Assembly: GCA_016871315.1 (NCBI GenBank) | Contig: VFZE01000039.1 | Location: 1 to 55,715, forward strand | DNA from: Acidimicrobiia bacterium | Lineage (GTDB): Bacteria > Acidobacteriota > Terriglobia > Bryobacterales > Bryobacteraceae | DNA length: 55,715 nucleotides | Direction of reading: 5' to 3' | Part shown: piece after piece, positions 7,481-16,380 of the stretch | How positions within the stretch are numbered: position 1 is the stretch's first letter | Layout: the number at the start of each line of letters is the position of its first letter | Made by a program: the position numbers and the translations under genes | The notes under the pieces: generated by a model | Database searches by the model: none | The model's input: the letters and a program-made list of their open reading frames with translations, nothing else | What the model was told of the DNA's origin: nothing

Positions 7481-8875
7481 TTACCAGAGACGACGGAAAT
7501 CGACACCGTCGTACCAGAGGCCGTAGAGTCTGCCCGCGGTGAGGTCACCATTGGCCAGAGTCGCGCCGGACGAAGTTCTGATGGTCTTGGCGCCGAGGGA
7601 GTCCACGTTCAACGTTGCGGTGCCGACATTGGTTGTGTTCGGGCGAAAGAACAGCACCATGCCGGTGGTATAGGCCGTAAGAGCCGGGTTAGCGCTGGCA
7701 ATGTAGTCGTCGGTGGAGCCGTTGTCGGCAATGAAAAGCATCATGCCGGATTGAACTACGGGTTTGGTTGGAATCAGCGCCGTGTCGACGGAAGTTTGGA
7801 CGGTGAGCTTGCTGCCCGTGTCGGAAACCGTATGCGTGACACCGGTCCCGGTGACTAGATCAACGGTGCTGCGGCTGCCGATGGTGGATCCATCAGCCTG
7901 TAGAGTAATGGAACCACTTCCCCCTCCGCCGCCGGTGCTGACAGCGGCGGCCAAGCGCAGGTTGGCGCCGTCATACCAGATGGGATACAACCTGCCGGCG
8001 ACAATGTCGCCGGCGCCCGGATTGGAAACACCGTCGGGGAGTTTCACGGGGCGCGCACCGAGCGTATTCACATTCAAAGTGACTGGTCCGCCAGCGGAGC
8101 TGACGTCGGGCCGCCAGTTCAGGACCATACCGGTGCTGTAGGTGGTTAGGCCTGGCAGGAGCGAACACGTGTAGTTGGTTGCGCTGCCGCCGGAGGAGTT
8201 GCAATACAGGGAGGCGCCGCTTTGAGCGCTGGAGTGCGTCTGCACCACGGCGGTGTCAATGTTGTGCTGGATGGAGATGGCGGAGCCGTTGTCGGAAAGC
8301 ACGTAAAGGAATCCGAAGCCGGGCAGCCAGTTCAGCACGTTGCGGCTACCGATGGTGGTTCCGTTGCCCTGCACGGTAACGGTTCCGGAACCGCCGCCGC
8401 TGACAAACTGAGGCTCCCAGCGGTCGGTGGCGGCGTTCCATACCAGCGCCATGCCCGTGGAGGGAGCGGCAGAGGAAACCTGCCGGTTTTGGATTCTTTG
8501 CACGGTAGTGGAGCCGGGGGGGCCAGAGATATCGCCGCCGGGCAGGGACCATTGGGGCGTGCCGTTGACCACGCTCAAAACGGTGTTGTTATTGCCCGTG
8601 GTAGAAGGCAAAGCGGGAACCCACAGAGGAGACCATGTGCCGGAAGCCGTGCAGGCAAACAGATTCTGACCGGCGATGGCATCGGTTTTGAAGTACATTT
8701 CACCGAGGGCGCACTGTGCCGGGAACGAGGTGCCGGTTTTTACCGGGCGCGTCGTGGCGGCGGCGGAGAAATCAATCTCCTTGCCTTGATCACGTAGACT
8801 GATACGTGTTTGGGCCGCTGCGGCGCCAGTGAGGGCGAGGGCCGTTATCCAAAACAGGGCTTTGGTTGTGTTCAT
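7481..8875 (-). CDS. Secreted protein with two tail-fibre-like repeats
   Basis: Protein of 464 aa with a signal peptide (MNTTKALFWITALALTGAAAA). Two long repeats fill most of it, at about residues 165-309 and 321-464. Each contains GTTIGSR or GSTIGSR, a beta-rich segment, then (Y)STGM or YTTGM, TLNV, LGA and a closing GRLYPIWYDG or GRLYGLWYDG. The last block resembles the (Y)DG-type repeats of phage tail fibres and receptor-binding proteins, but here it is on an exported bacterial protein. TAGGAGA lies 6 nt before the ATG. A surface adhesin or sugar-binding role is the best guess. It is the first gene of a two-gene unit with the 886-aa secreted protein. Confidence 0.6.
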   Translation of the reverse strand: MNTTKALFWITALALTGAAAAQTRISLRDQGKEIDFSAAATTRPVKTGTSFPAQCALGEMYFKTDAIAGQNLFACTASGTWSPLWVPALPSTTGNNNTVLSVVNGTPQWSLPGGDISGPPGSTTVQRIQNRQVSSAAPSTGMALVWNAATDRWEPQFVSGGGSGTVTVQGNGTTIGSRNVLNWLPGFGFLYVLSDNGSAISIQHNIDTAVVQTHSSAQSGASLYCNSSGGSATNYTCSLLPGLTTYSTGMVLNWRPDVSSAGGPVTLNVNTLGARPVKLPDGVSNPGAGDIVAGRLYPIWYDGANLRLAAAVSTGGGGGSGSITLQADGSTIGSRSTVDLVTGTGVTHTVSDTGSKLTVQTSVDTALIPTKPVVQSGMMLFIADNGSTDDYIASANPALTAYTTGMVLFFRPNTTNVGTATLNVDSLGAKTIRTSSGATLANGDLTAGRLYGLWYDGVDFRRLW

Positions 8876-8889
8876 TGCAATCTCCTACG

Positions 8890-8914
8890 GGAGCATGCTT
8901 AGCGAGCAAGCTCC
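8890..8914 (-). promoter_or_regulatory. Stem-loop in the leader of the tail-fibre-like gene
   Basis: GGAGCATGCT and AGCAAGCTCC pair with one mismatch around the loop TAGCG, a few bases upstream of the Shine-Dalgarno sequence of the gene starting at 8875. It could protect the mRNA or control translation. The rest of the 8876-9119 gap shows only a 10-bp palindrome, AACACGTGTT, at 9007-9016. Confidence 0.4.
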
Positions 8915-9119
8915 GCCTCCAGCCATCATCTTACGACGTCCGCAGAAGGGGGCAGCCTGATTAGAACTCATGTTTCGTCGTTGATCACGGGGCGGAAAAT
9001 GGAAAGAACACGTGTTTTATGAATGAGTTATGGTTTGTCTGGAAAAATTTTTGCTTTTCATGTGACTGAAGAACCAGAGACCCGAGATCAGGGGAAAGAA
9101 GCTGCCGCTAGAGCCACCT

Positions 9120-10381
9120 TTAGGGGTGCGGCGCAAACGCGGCCATTAGTTCTTCCGCACGGCGGTCCCAACTGTATTGGCTTCGCACGATGCGGCTGTA
9201 TTGAGAGCTGAGATTGTGAAAACGGGCGGGTTGCTCCAATGCGGTCAGAATGAGATCCGCCATCTGTTGCGGCGTGTCTGCTACCAACAACAGATTCCTG
9301 GTTTCGGGGTCAAGGAATTCCACCGCCATGGAGGTGGCCACAACGATGGTATTGACGGCCATGGCCTCCATGATCTTGTTCTTGAACCCGCCGCCGCTGA
9401 CCATGGGGGCAACATAGACACTGCTGGCGGCGATCTCCCGCGAAATGTCGGCTACAAAGCCTGTTACCCGCACGTTGATCCCATTGTGGGCGAGCAACTC
9501 AGGCAGCGGGTTGGCTCCGGCAACGACAAATTCCACCGCCGGCCGGCGCTTGACCAGTAGAGGCAGGACTTCACGGATAAACCACATCGCGGATTGGTGG
9601 TTGGGAGGGAAGTTCATGTTGCCGGTAAAGATAATGCGGTCTGCAACACGAGGCAGCTCCGATTGCGCTTCTTCCGGCAACCGCACCCCATTAGTCAGAA
9701 CGAAGTTGGGCTGATGCCGGTTGATCCCATCCATCATGTCCTTATCCGCACTGCTGGCTACCATGTTGGCAAGTGCAAACCTACTGTAATAAGTTTCCGT
9801 GACCACTGCTCGAACCAAATCGGCAAGAATCTGCAGGCGCGAGCGGCCCAGCCTGTCCTTTGCTGGAACCGACCATTCCCTGCGGTGGAACAATACGAAG
9901 GAATCGCACCAGTCAATCGCCATCCGGACTTGGCCACAGAGGTCGGGAACGGCGAACAACCAGGAGCGGATGCTACAGAGGCAGTAGGAAATGTGGTTGC
10001 GTTGAATGATGTCCCGCAGGGCTGCGACCACCGGTCGACTATGCGGCCGCATTAAGATCCTTCGGATGCCCGGCCAGATCATCAATTTGGCCAGGAGGTG
10101 GCGCCAGCCAGATGACTGGAACGTGAACTCGAAATACCCGCTGATAATCCCCTCGGATCGCAGCCAGTCCAGGTATTTTAGCCGCACATCTTCCTTCTCC
10201 TGGGGATTAGTGTTCAACACGGCCAGATAAACTGTGCGCCCTCGTGAAGAGCCGCCGCAAGGCCAAATGTCCTTAAGTGGTTGCCATGCTCCCAGCCGAA
10301 GTCATAATCAGGTTGGTAGAGAATGAGGAAGGCGCCAGGAATTTCCACACCGGCTGGTTTCGTGCTTACGATGTTGGACAT
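9120..10381 (-). pseudogene. GT4 glycosyltransferase interrupted by a frameshift
   Basis: The long frame (9120-10220) encodes 366 aa of a GT4-type glycosyltransferase but lacks the usual N-terminal Rossmann start. That start is present upstream in another frame: an ATG at 10381 inside the end of the previous gene encodes FLILYQPDYDFGWEHGNHLR and runs to a stop at 10214. The frames join naturally near 10238-10242 (...LAAALHEG then GRTVYLAVLNTN...), where one lost G in a GGG run explains the shift. The C-terminal donor site VYVAPMVSGGGFKNKIMEAM is intact. It may be a true pseudogene, a phase-variable tract or a sequencing error. Coupling to the upstream membrane protein suggests it belonged to the polysaccharide locus. 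Confidence 0.75.
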
Positions 10382-12093
10382 GATTTATTTACGCCCAGCT
10401 CTTTGATGATTCGATCGCGGTTTGCCTGGTTTTGTGCGAGTCGATAAAAACCGTCGCGACCGGGGAGAATCTTGGCGTCAAACTCAAGGGGCGCTAAAAC
10501 AGCAGAGAAGTCGGACCAGCGGATCCTGGGGTCGTCGCCTTCCACCCATAACCAGTGAGCCTCCGGACGCTTGGCGAGCAGGCGTTCCGATAGCCAAACT
10601 TCCTGGTTGCTGGCCCACCGCCGCAGGGTCCTCAGAGCGAACTCCGCCCGCCAGCACGGGATCCTGGGAGAGGCGATCGTTACCATATCCGATACCTGGA
10701 ACAAGGAAATCGCCAAGCGTTTATCCAGCGGACGTATCGTGGGCAGGCCCGACAGGTCATCGCGAAATGTCAAGGACAGAGCCAGCGCCCTGGGGCGTAC
10801 ATTCCTTTTGAGGGCCTCCAGCCGGGTGATCGCGGCCGCCCACCGAGGGCTGGAATCCTCCCGTCTGCGCTCTTTCAGATTGACCACAACGGTGCTGCCA
10901 AGTAGAACGGAAATCAGAGCAATGCCAATGAAGTAGTGGCGCGGAGCCCGGAGAGCGGTGGCAAATGCGAGGCAGGCAAAAGGAAATACCGGTAGGAACC
11001 GTTCCGCCGAACTTGGCTCAAACAGCAGCACCGCAAATAACAGCACGGGGAAACCAGCCGTCAGGAGCATGAAAAAAAACGGCCGGCTGTGCTTCCATAG
11101 GATCCAGATTGCCGCGCTGAGGCCGAGGTAAAAAGCGGCGAGTTTGGTCCCCAGGGTCATCACAATGTCGCCGAGCCAGGCCGGATTGTAAGGGTCGGAG
11201 AAAAGCCACCGTTTCAGCAGGATTGTTTCATGGCCAAAGTCCCACATCGAGCGAGCAAGGCCCGTGACGGCACGCATCGCGGTACGGGATTGCGACCAGG
11301 CGTTACCAGATTCCCAGACCCAATGGGAAAGCTGACTCAGGTTGCGCACACCTTCGGCGGCGGCGCCGACGGTGAATAGCACGAGCGTGGCAGAGGCCAG
11401 CGAGAACAGAAAGTACGTGGCTTGCTTGTGACGGGAGCGTCGCAAAGGCATAGTGGCGGAAGGGAAAAAATATACCAGAGACAACATCCCAAGTCCTGTG
11501 AAACTGAACGGGAACCACAGCGCGCAGGCAAGGCAGAAGGAAACACCTGCAAGGATTACATATCTAAGGCCGGAGGGGCGTTGCACCGCCGCCGTTAATA
11601 GAACGACAGCGAGTACGGAGAACAGCAACGCAGGAATGTAAGGAGCGCCGGAATGGCTGTAATTAAGAAAAGAGGCTGAGCAGCTCAGCGCGAAAACAAC
11701 TGCGCATGACAGCCACGGATCGGCGATTTTCCGCAAGAGAAACAGCAGAAGAATCAAGACAGCCGCGGAGCAGACGAAATTGGTGTGGATCAGCCATCGA
11801 ATCACGGACTGAGTAGGGGTATCGCCAAACAGATTGCTATACCATCCGCCGATCAACGAGTGGCCAAGATACCCATAAGGCCGCCACAAGAGGTGTCCGA
11901 ACTCCCAGAAACGGGTTTGGTCGCCTTCGGTATGGGCGATGACATCGCCCGCGTAATACACTGTATCGCCAATGTATTCCGGAGCAGTCAACCAATAGGT
12001 TGTCAGGAACAAAGCCGTGAGCATCAGGTAAGGCGCCAAGCGAGTGGAGAGACTCTTTTTGCCGTTCCTGTTCAAAAGAGACGAGACCTCCAT
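10366..12093 (-). CDS. Multi-spanning glycosyltransferase-like membrane protein
   Basis: Membrane protein of about 575 aa from the ATG at 12093. It has roughly ten hydrophobic segments between residues 15 and 420 and a C-terminal soluble part of about 150 aa. The layout fits GT-C (PMT/ArnT-like) lipid-linked sugar transferases, with an acidic early loop (APEYIGDTVYYAGDVIAHTEGD), but I see no decisive motif. An alternative upstream start at 12195 would add a Ser/Arg-rich, poorly conserved-looking extension. The stop overlaps the start of the frameshifted GT4 gene. The gene diverges from the O-antigen ligase-like gene. It probably adds or transfers sugars in the periplasm. Confidence 0.6.
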   Translation of the reverse strand: MEVSSLLNRNGKKSLSTRLAPYLMLTALFLTTYWLTAPEYIGDTVYYAGDVIAHTEGDQTRFWEFGHLLWRPYGYLGHSLIGGWYSNLFGDTPTQSVIRWLIHTNFVCSAAVLILLLFLLRKIADPWLSCAVVFALSCSASFLNYSHSGAPYIPALLFSVLAVVLLTAAVQRPSGLRYVILAGVSFCLACALWFPFSFTGLGMLSLVYFFPSATMPLRRSRHKQATYFLFSLASATLVLFTVGAAAEGVRNLSQLSHWVWESGNAWSQSRTAMRAVTGLARSMWDFGHETILLKRWLFSDPYNPAWLGDIVMTLGTKLAAFYLGLSAAIWILWKHSRPFFFMLLTAGFPVLLFAVLLFEPSSAERFLPVFPFACLAFATALRAPRHYFIGIALISVLLGSTVVVNLKERRREDSSPRWAAAITRLEALKRNVRPRALALSLTFRDDLSGLPTIRPLDKRLAISLFQVSDMVTIASPRIPCWRAEFALRTLRRWASNQEVWLSERLLAKRPEAHWLWVEGDDPRIRWSDFSAVLAPLEFDAKILPGRDGFYRLAQNQANRDRIIKELGVNKSCPTS

Positions 12094-12229
12094 AGCCGCA
12101 CTTCTTACATTGTGACCTGATGTTCTGGGAAGTTGCTGTCGGTCCGCCGAGGTACGGCGGCCCCCGGTTGGTGCTCGCAGCGGAGCCTTCAGCAAGTCAA
12201 CGTGTTAGAGTATAAGGGAAGCTTAGGGG

Positions 12230-13690
12230 GTGAAGCAACCCCGAACAAGGGTTCCATCACGGATGAGCCGATTCGCACAGTATCCTTCGAGGAATCCTCC
12301 GCGGAAGCCTGCTATAAGCCCCCCCGTCGCCGTTTCCGAGCCTGACGCCACAGCGACAGCATCGGCGGGTGCGCCGCCAAATTCGAAGCCGAGCAAAGAA
12401 AACCAATCGTTCCGAAGCGCGGAAAGCGATCCACTACGCCGAATTGGTCTGGTCTTTGCGCTTGGCTACATCGTCGTTCGCTTCGGCACGTTGAGCGAAA
12501 TCGGCACCTTCGGCTTCGGATACAAGACTCATCTGGTGTCTATTTTCGGGCCGCCCGCCGTATTGTTGTGTTTCCTCAGCGGCGGCTTGCGAAGGGCTCT
12601 GCAGGAACGTCCGGCGTGGTTCATGGCGGCATTCATACTCTGGCTACCCCTGACTATCCCATTCAGTGTGTATCGGAGAGGGGCGCTGATGAAGATCCTG
12701 GAGTCCTATCTGACGGAAATGCCCATGTTTTTCATGGTCGCCGGACTAGTGCTCACCCTTAGCGATGTCCGAATCTTGATGCGCCTTTTGGCGGTGTGTT
12801 TCCTCATTAACGTGGCGGCTGCGAATATCTTCTCCTTTAAACAACAAGTCGACGGAGTGGAGAGGCAGGCGATGCTGTTCGGGACAATTGCCAATTCCAA
12901 TGATCTGGCTGCACACCTGATGACCCTGATGCCTTTCATGCTGATGGCGGTGGTAACCTCGAAAGGCTTGTTTTCGTTTTGGCGGGTAGTCGGCATTCCG
13001 GCGTTGCTTGGTGGACTATGGCTGATCATTCGCACAGGTTCACGGGGCGGGCTCGTCACGCTAATGGTCGTGGGGATGTTTGTCTTGATTCGGGCAAACC
13101 TTGGCCAGAGAGTTGCGATTCTGACGGGCTTACTGGCGTTAGGGGTAGCGGTGCTTATATTCATGCCAGCCATGGTGGAACGGTTCATGACCCTTGGGGA
13201 GACCAGAGGACAAGCCGTTGCGGCTGCCGGGTCCTATCAATCGCGCGTGTATTTGCTGCAGCAGAGCATCATCATTACCCTGAAGAATCCACTTCTCGGT
13301 GTGGGGCCCGGCCAGTTCGAGGTGGCCGAAAACGATGCGGCCAGGGAACGAGGGATGAGACGTGGTTATTGGCTTGCGACCCACAACACCTACACGGCGG
13401 TGTCATCGGAAACGGGCATCCCTGGCGTGGTGTTTTTCACGGGTGCATTCTTGGGGGCGGGTGTGGCCTTGAATCGATTCCACCGGAGGATCCGCAAGAT
13501 ATCTGGCCTGGAGAGCATGAGTGATATGGTTTTTTATACACTGCTTTCGATGACGGGCTTGGCCGTGGCCATGATGTTTGGCACCTTTACCTACCAATAC
13601 TACGTGCCTTTTATGGTGGGCTTATGCTTAGTGCTGATGCGTACCTTAAGAAGGGAAATCCAGCAACAGGAACGGCAACTGCTTCTGTAG
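12230..13690 (+). CDS. O-antigen ligase/polymerase-like protein (WaaL/Wzy)
   Basis: Integral membrane protein of 486 aa with about twelve hydrophobic segments after a disordered Pro/Ala/Ser-rich head of about 70 residues. The family pattern is visible: LIIRTGSRGGLVTLMVVG in the middle, then a long periplasmic loop with NPLLGVGPGQFE and HNTYTAVSSETGIPG. WaaL attaches finished O-antigen to lipid A core, and Wzy polymerises repeat units; sequence alone does not separate them. The GTG at 12230 has AAGGGAAG about 9 nt upstream. An ATG at 12263 would remove 11 residues and cannot be excluded. With an ABC exporter in the same locus, a ligase role is slightly favoured. Confidence 0.8.
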   Translation: MKQPRTRVPSRMSRFAQYPSRNPPRKPAISPPVAVSEPDATATASAGAPPNSKPSKENQSFRSAESDPLRRIGLVFALGYIVVRFGTLSEIGTFGFGYKTHLVSIFGPPAVLLCFLSGGLRRALQERPAWFMAAFILWLPLTIPFSVYRRGALMKILESYLTEMPMFFMVAGLVLTLSDVRILMRLLAVCFLINVAAANIFSFKQQVDGVERQAMLFGTIANSNDLAAHLMTLMPFMLMAVVTSKGLFSFWRVVGIPALLGGLWLIIRTGSRGGLVTLMVVGMFVLIRANLGQRVAILTGLLALGVAVLIFMPAMVERFMTLGETRGQAVAAAGSYQSRVYLLQQSIIITLKNPLLGVGPGQFEVAENDAARERGMRRGYWLATHNTYTAVSSETGIPGVVFFTGAFLGAGVALNRFHRRIRKISGLESMSDMVFYTLLSMTGLAVAMMFGTFTYQYYVPFMVGLCLVLMRTLRREIQQQERQLLL

Positions 13691-13714
13691 AGAGGCCTGA
13701 GACTCACCCAGCCC

Positions 13715-14329
13715 TCAGCCCCATCCCTGCCATCGATACCAGCCCAACTTAACCGTTTCCTCGACCAGCAGAAACAGGACAGGCCAGCGCTCGGTGAATC
13801 GGCTGGAACGCTTGCCGAGATCGGGGATGCAGAGAGGTTGAAGGGAAAGCCCTTGGCGGCGGCATACTCCCATGGCCCTGCGCATATGGAAATCACTTGT
13901 CAGCAAAGCCCTCGATCCTGGTAATGCAGTGAGCAGGGGTTTGCTGTTGCGGATATTCTCCCAAGTGTTGCGGGAAGCCGGGTCCAGTTGGATGGCGTGT
14001 TCCGGGACTCCGTGAGCTTTCAGGAAATCCCGCATCGCTTCGGCCAGACCTGAACCGGCTCCGCCGCTCACCAGAAACGTGCGCACCTTGCCTTGCCTCC
14101 AGTATCGGACCGCATAGTTTAGCCGTATGAAGGTGCTGTAGCCCAGTTCGCCGGGGTTCTGCTCATCACCGCCGAGGATGAGGATCACTTCGGCAGGCTG
14201 GTCTCCCCATGGTGTGGAAAGCCATTGAATCCACCGCGGGACAAGGGGGCTGAAGCTGACCAAACAAAACAGGAAGGCGAAGACAGCGGTGAAGGCCAAC
14301 AAAGCCCTCGGCAATCGTTTCATTGGCAT
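13715..14329 (-). CDS. YdcF/SanA-like DUF218 membrane-anchored protein
   Basis: About 204 aa with one N-terminal membrane segment (LPRALLAFTAVFAFLFCLVSF), then a DUF218 domain. Landmarks are VILILGGDEQNPGEL, FLVSGGAGSG, LDPASRNTWENI and SRALLTSDFHMRRAM. Members of this family (YdcF, SanA, ElyC) act in envelope or cell-wall carbon-lipid processes. The start is uncertain: ATGs at 14329 and 14323 are both possible, and neither has a clear ribosome site. It is divergent from asnB1 and convergent with the ligase gene. It probably supports polysaccharide assembly. Confidence 0.75.
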   Translation of the reverse strand: MPMKRLPRALLAFTAVFAFLFCLVSFSPLVPRWIQWLSTPWGDQPAEVILILGGDEQNPGELGYSTFIRLNYAVRYWRQGKVRTFLVSGGAGSGLAEAMRDFLKAHGVPEHAIQLDPASRNTWENIRNSKPLLTALPGSRALLTSDFHMRRAMGVCRRQGLSLQPLCIPDLGKRSSRFTERWPVLFLLVEETVKLGWYRWQGWG

Positions 14330-14415
14330 GCGGAGAGGGAGATTCCTACACGGTATCAGCAAGGGAATGAGCGGCTCAAGCCGGACGGGCTTCGCCCTCG
14401 GATAAACTGTTGAGT

Positions 14416-16380
14416 ATGTGCGGCATTGCGGGGTTCGTGACGTTCAGGCCGCCAGCCGGGGCCGAATCCCTGCTGGAGCGCATGACCACGACTTTGCAGC
14501 ACCGCGGTCCGGACGACGTAGGCTATTATCACGTGGCGCCGGCGTTTCTGGGCCATCGGCGCCTCAGCATTGTCGATTTGTCCCGGGGACATCAACCGAT
14601 CTATAACGAGGACCGCTCCCGACTGATCCTCTACAACGGGGAGATCTTCAACCACGCCGAGCTACGGCCGGGGCTGGAGCGCGCCGGCCATCGCTATCAG
14701 ACAAACTCGGACACGGAAACAGTTCTGCATGGCTGGGAAGAATATGGACCGGCGTGCCTGGATCAGTTTCGTGGGATGTTCGCCTTCGTGATTTGGGATG
14801 AGAACGAACGCCGCCTGTTCGCGGCGCGGGACCGGTTGGGAAAAAAGCCCTTTTATTATTACTGGGACGGGGAGCTATTCGCTTTCGCCAGCGAGATCAA
14901 GGCGCTGCTGGAGCACCCGGGCATATCAAGCGCCCCCAATGATGCACTGATTTCCGAATACTTGGCGTTTGGCTACGTTAGCGGAGAGCAGACGCTGTTT
15001 CAAGGGATTTACAAACTGCCCGCGGGACACTGGCTGGAATGGGATCTTTCTCCCGATGGCCGGCCACGGCTACGGGTGGAGAGTTATTGGGATGTGCCGG
15101 TCAGCGCGGCTACGGATGGATTGTCCGACGCGGATTGGATTGCGGAAACGCGCCGCAGGCTGGAGGAAACGGTTCGCCTGCGTCTGATGGCGGATGTACC
15201 GCTGGGAACCTTCCTGAGCGGCGGAGTGGACTCCAGTGCCATCAGCGCTCTGGTGCAACGGATCAGCGGCAGCCAGGTGAAGACGTTTTCGGTGGGCTAC
15301 CGGGAGCAAGCCTACAGTGAGCTGAACTACGCGCGTGAAGCCGCCGCCGCCATCGGAACTGAGCACCATGAGGTGATTCTCGGCCGCGAGGAATTCTTCC
15401 AGGCCTTGCCCGCGCTCATCTGGCATGAGGATGAGCCCATCGCCTGGCCTTCTTCCATTGCGCTCTATTTTGTGTCCCGCTTGGCGGCGCAACAGGTCAA
15501 GGTTGTGCTGACCGGAGAAGGCAGTGACGAACTCTTTGGCGGCTACGAACGCTATCGTTGGAACCAGCTGAACCTGCGCGCGGCCTCCGCTTATCGCTTT
15601 GTACCGTCTTCGCTGCGCGCCGGCGTGCGAAGGTTGCTGGTAGATGCGCCGCTGCTGCGCGCCGATTGGAGGCGCAAACTGCATCACACTTTCCTGGGCC
15701 GAGAGTTGGGCGTGGAGTCGCTGTATCTGGACAACTTCTATGCCGCCTTCTCGCGGCAGCAACAAAGCGAACTGCTGTTGCGCGAGCCGGGCTCCATTTA
15801 TGATTCCTATCTCCGTTATTGGGAAGCACACGGCGAGGCCACGCGGTTGCAGCGCATGCTCTATGCAGACCAGAAGACCTATCTGGTTGAGCTGCTCATG
15901 AAGCAGGACCAAATGAGCATGGCCAGCTCTATTGAAAGCCGCGTGCCGTTTCTGGACCACCACTTCCTTGCATTTGCGATGCGTGTTCCCGACAGGTTGA
16001 GAATCCACGGTAGCGAGCAGAAGTACATTCTCAAAAAAGCGGTGGAGGACTTGTTGCCGCACCGGATTGTCTACCGCGTCAAGAAAGGCTTCCCCACACC
16101 GTTGCGCCAGTGGCTGCGCGGGCGGGACGCCGAATCGGTGCTGTCGCCACTGAGCGCGCCGGACGGCTTTCTCCTCCACTATGTGCGCGTCGAAGCGGTG
16201 CAGAAGCTGCTGGAGCGTCATCACGCCGGATGGGAGGATGGCACCGACCGCATCTGGCGCCTTCTGAATCTGGCTCACTGGGGAGAGATGCACTTTGGCA
16301 AGCAGGGCAGGAGCATGAGCGCGGAATTGGCGCGGGAGCAGTTGAACCGGTCTACGGTTGTGGGGGCCTTGCGCCCATGA
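14416..16380 (+). CDS. Asparagine synthetase-like amidotransferase 1
   Basis: Glutamine amidotransferase/ATP-PPi ligase of 654 aa. The ATG at 14416 places the nucleophile Cys directly after Met (MCGIAGF), as the class II fold requires. The N-terminal glutaminase covers about residues 1-210, and the synthetase domain starts near 245 with the PPi loop FLSGGVDSS at 267-274. Paralogs of AsnB are common in EPS and exosortase-associated loci, where they may amidate a uronic acid rather than aspartate. It leads a tightly coupled plus-strand operon: its stop overlaps the next ATG (ATGA). The GDP-mannose dehydrogenase at the end of the run would supply a uronate substrate. Amidation of that sugar is an inference. 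Confidence 0.88.
   Translation: MCGIAGFVTFRPPAGAESLLERMTTTLQHRGPDDVGYYHVAPAFLGHRRLSIVDLSRGHQPIYNEDRSRLILYNGEIFNHAELRPGLERAGHRYQTNSDTETVLHGWEEYGPACLDQFRGMFAFVIWDENERRLFAARDRLGKKPFYYYWDGELFAFASEIKALLEHPGISSAPNDALISEYLAFGYVSGEQTLFQGIYKLPAGHWLEWDLSPDGRPRLRVESYWDVPVSAATDGLSDADWIAETRRRLEETVRLRLMADVPLGTFLSGGVDSSAISALVQRISGSQVKTFSVGYREQAYSELNYAREAAAAIGTEHHEVILGREEFFQALPALIWHEDEPIAWPSSIALYFVSRLAAQQVKVVLTGEGSDELFGGYERYRWNQLNLRAASAYRFVPSSLRAGVRRLLVDAPLLRADWRRKLHHTFLGRELGVESLYLDNFYAAFSRQQQSELLLREPGSIYDSYLRYWEAHGEATRLQRMLYADQKTYLVELLMKQDQMSMASSIESRVPFLDHHFLAFAMRVPDRLRIHGSEQKYILKKAVEDLLPHRIVYRVKKGFPTPLRQWLRGRDAESVLSPLSAPDGFLLHYVRVEAVQKLLERHHAGWEDGTDRIWRLLNLAHWGEMHFGKQGRSMSAELAREQLNRSTVVGALRP

Noticed and set aside
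15070-16293. 407-codon minus-strand frame opposite asnB1
   Set aside because: It lies fully inside a clear asparagine-synthetase-like gene and shows no recognisable fold.
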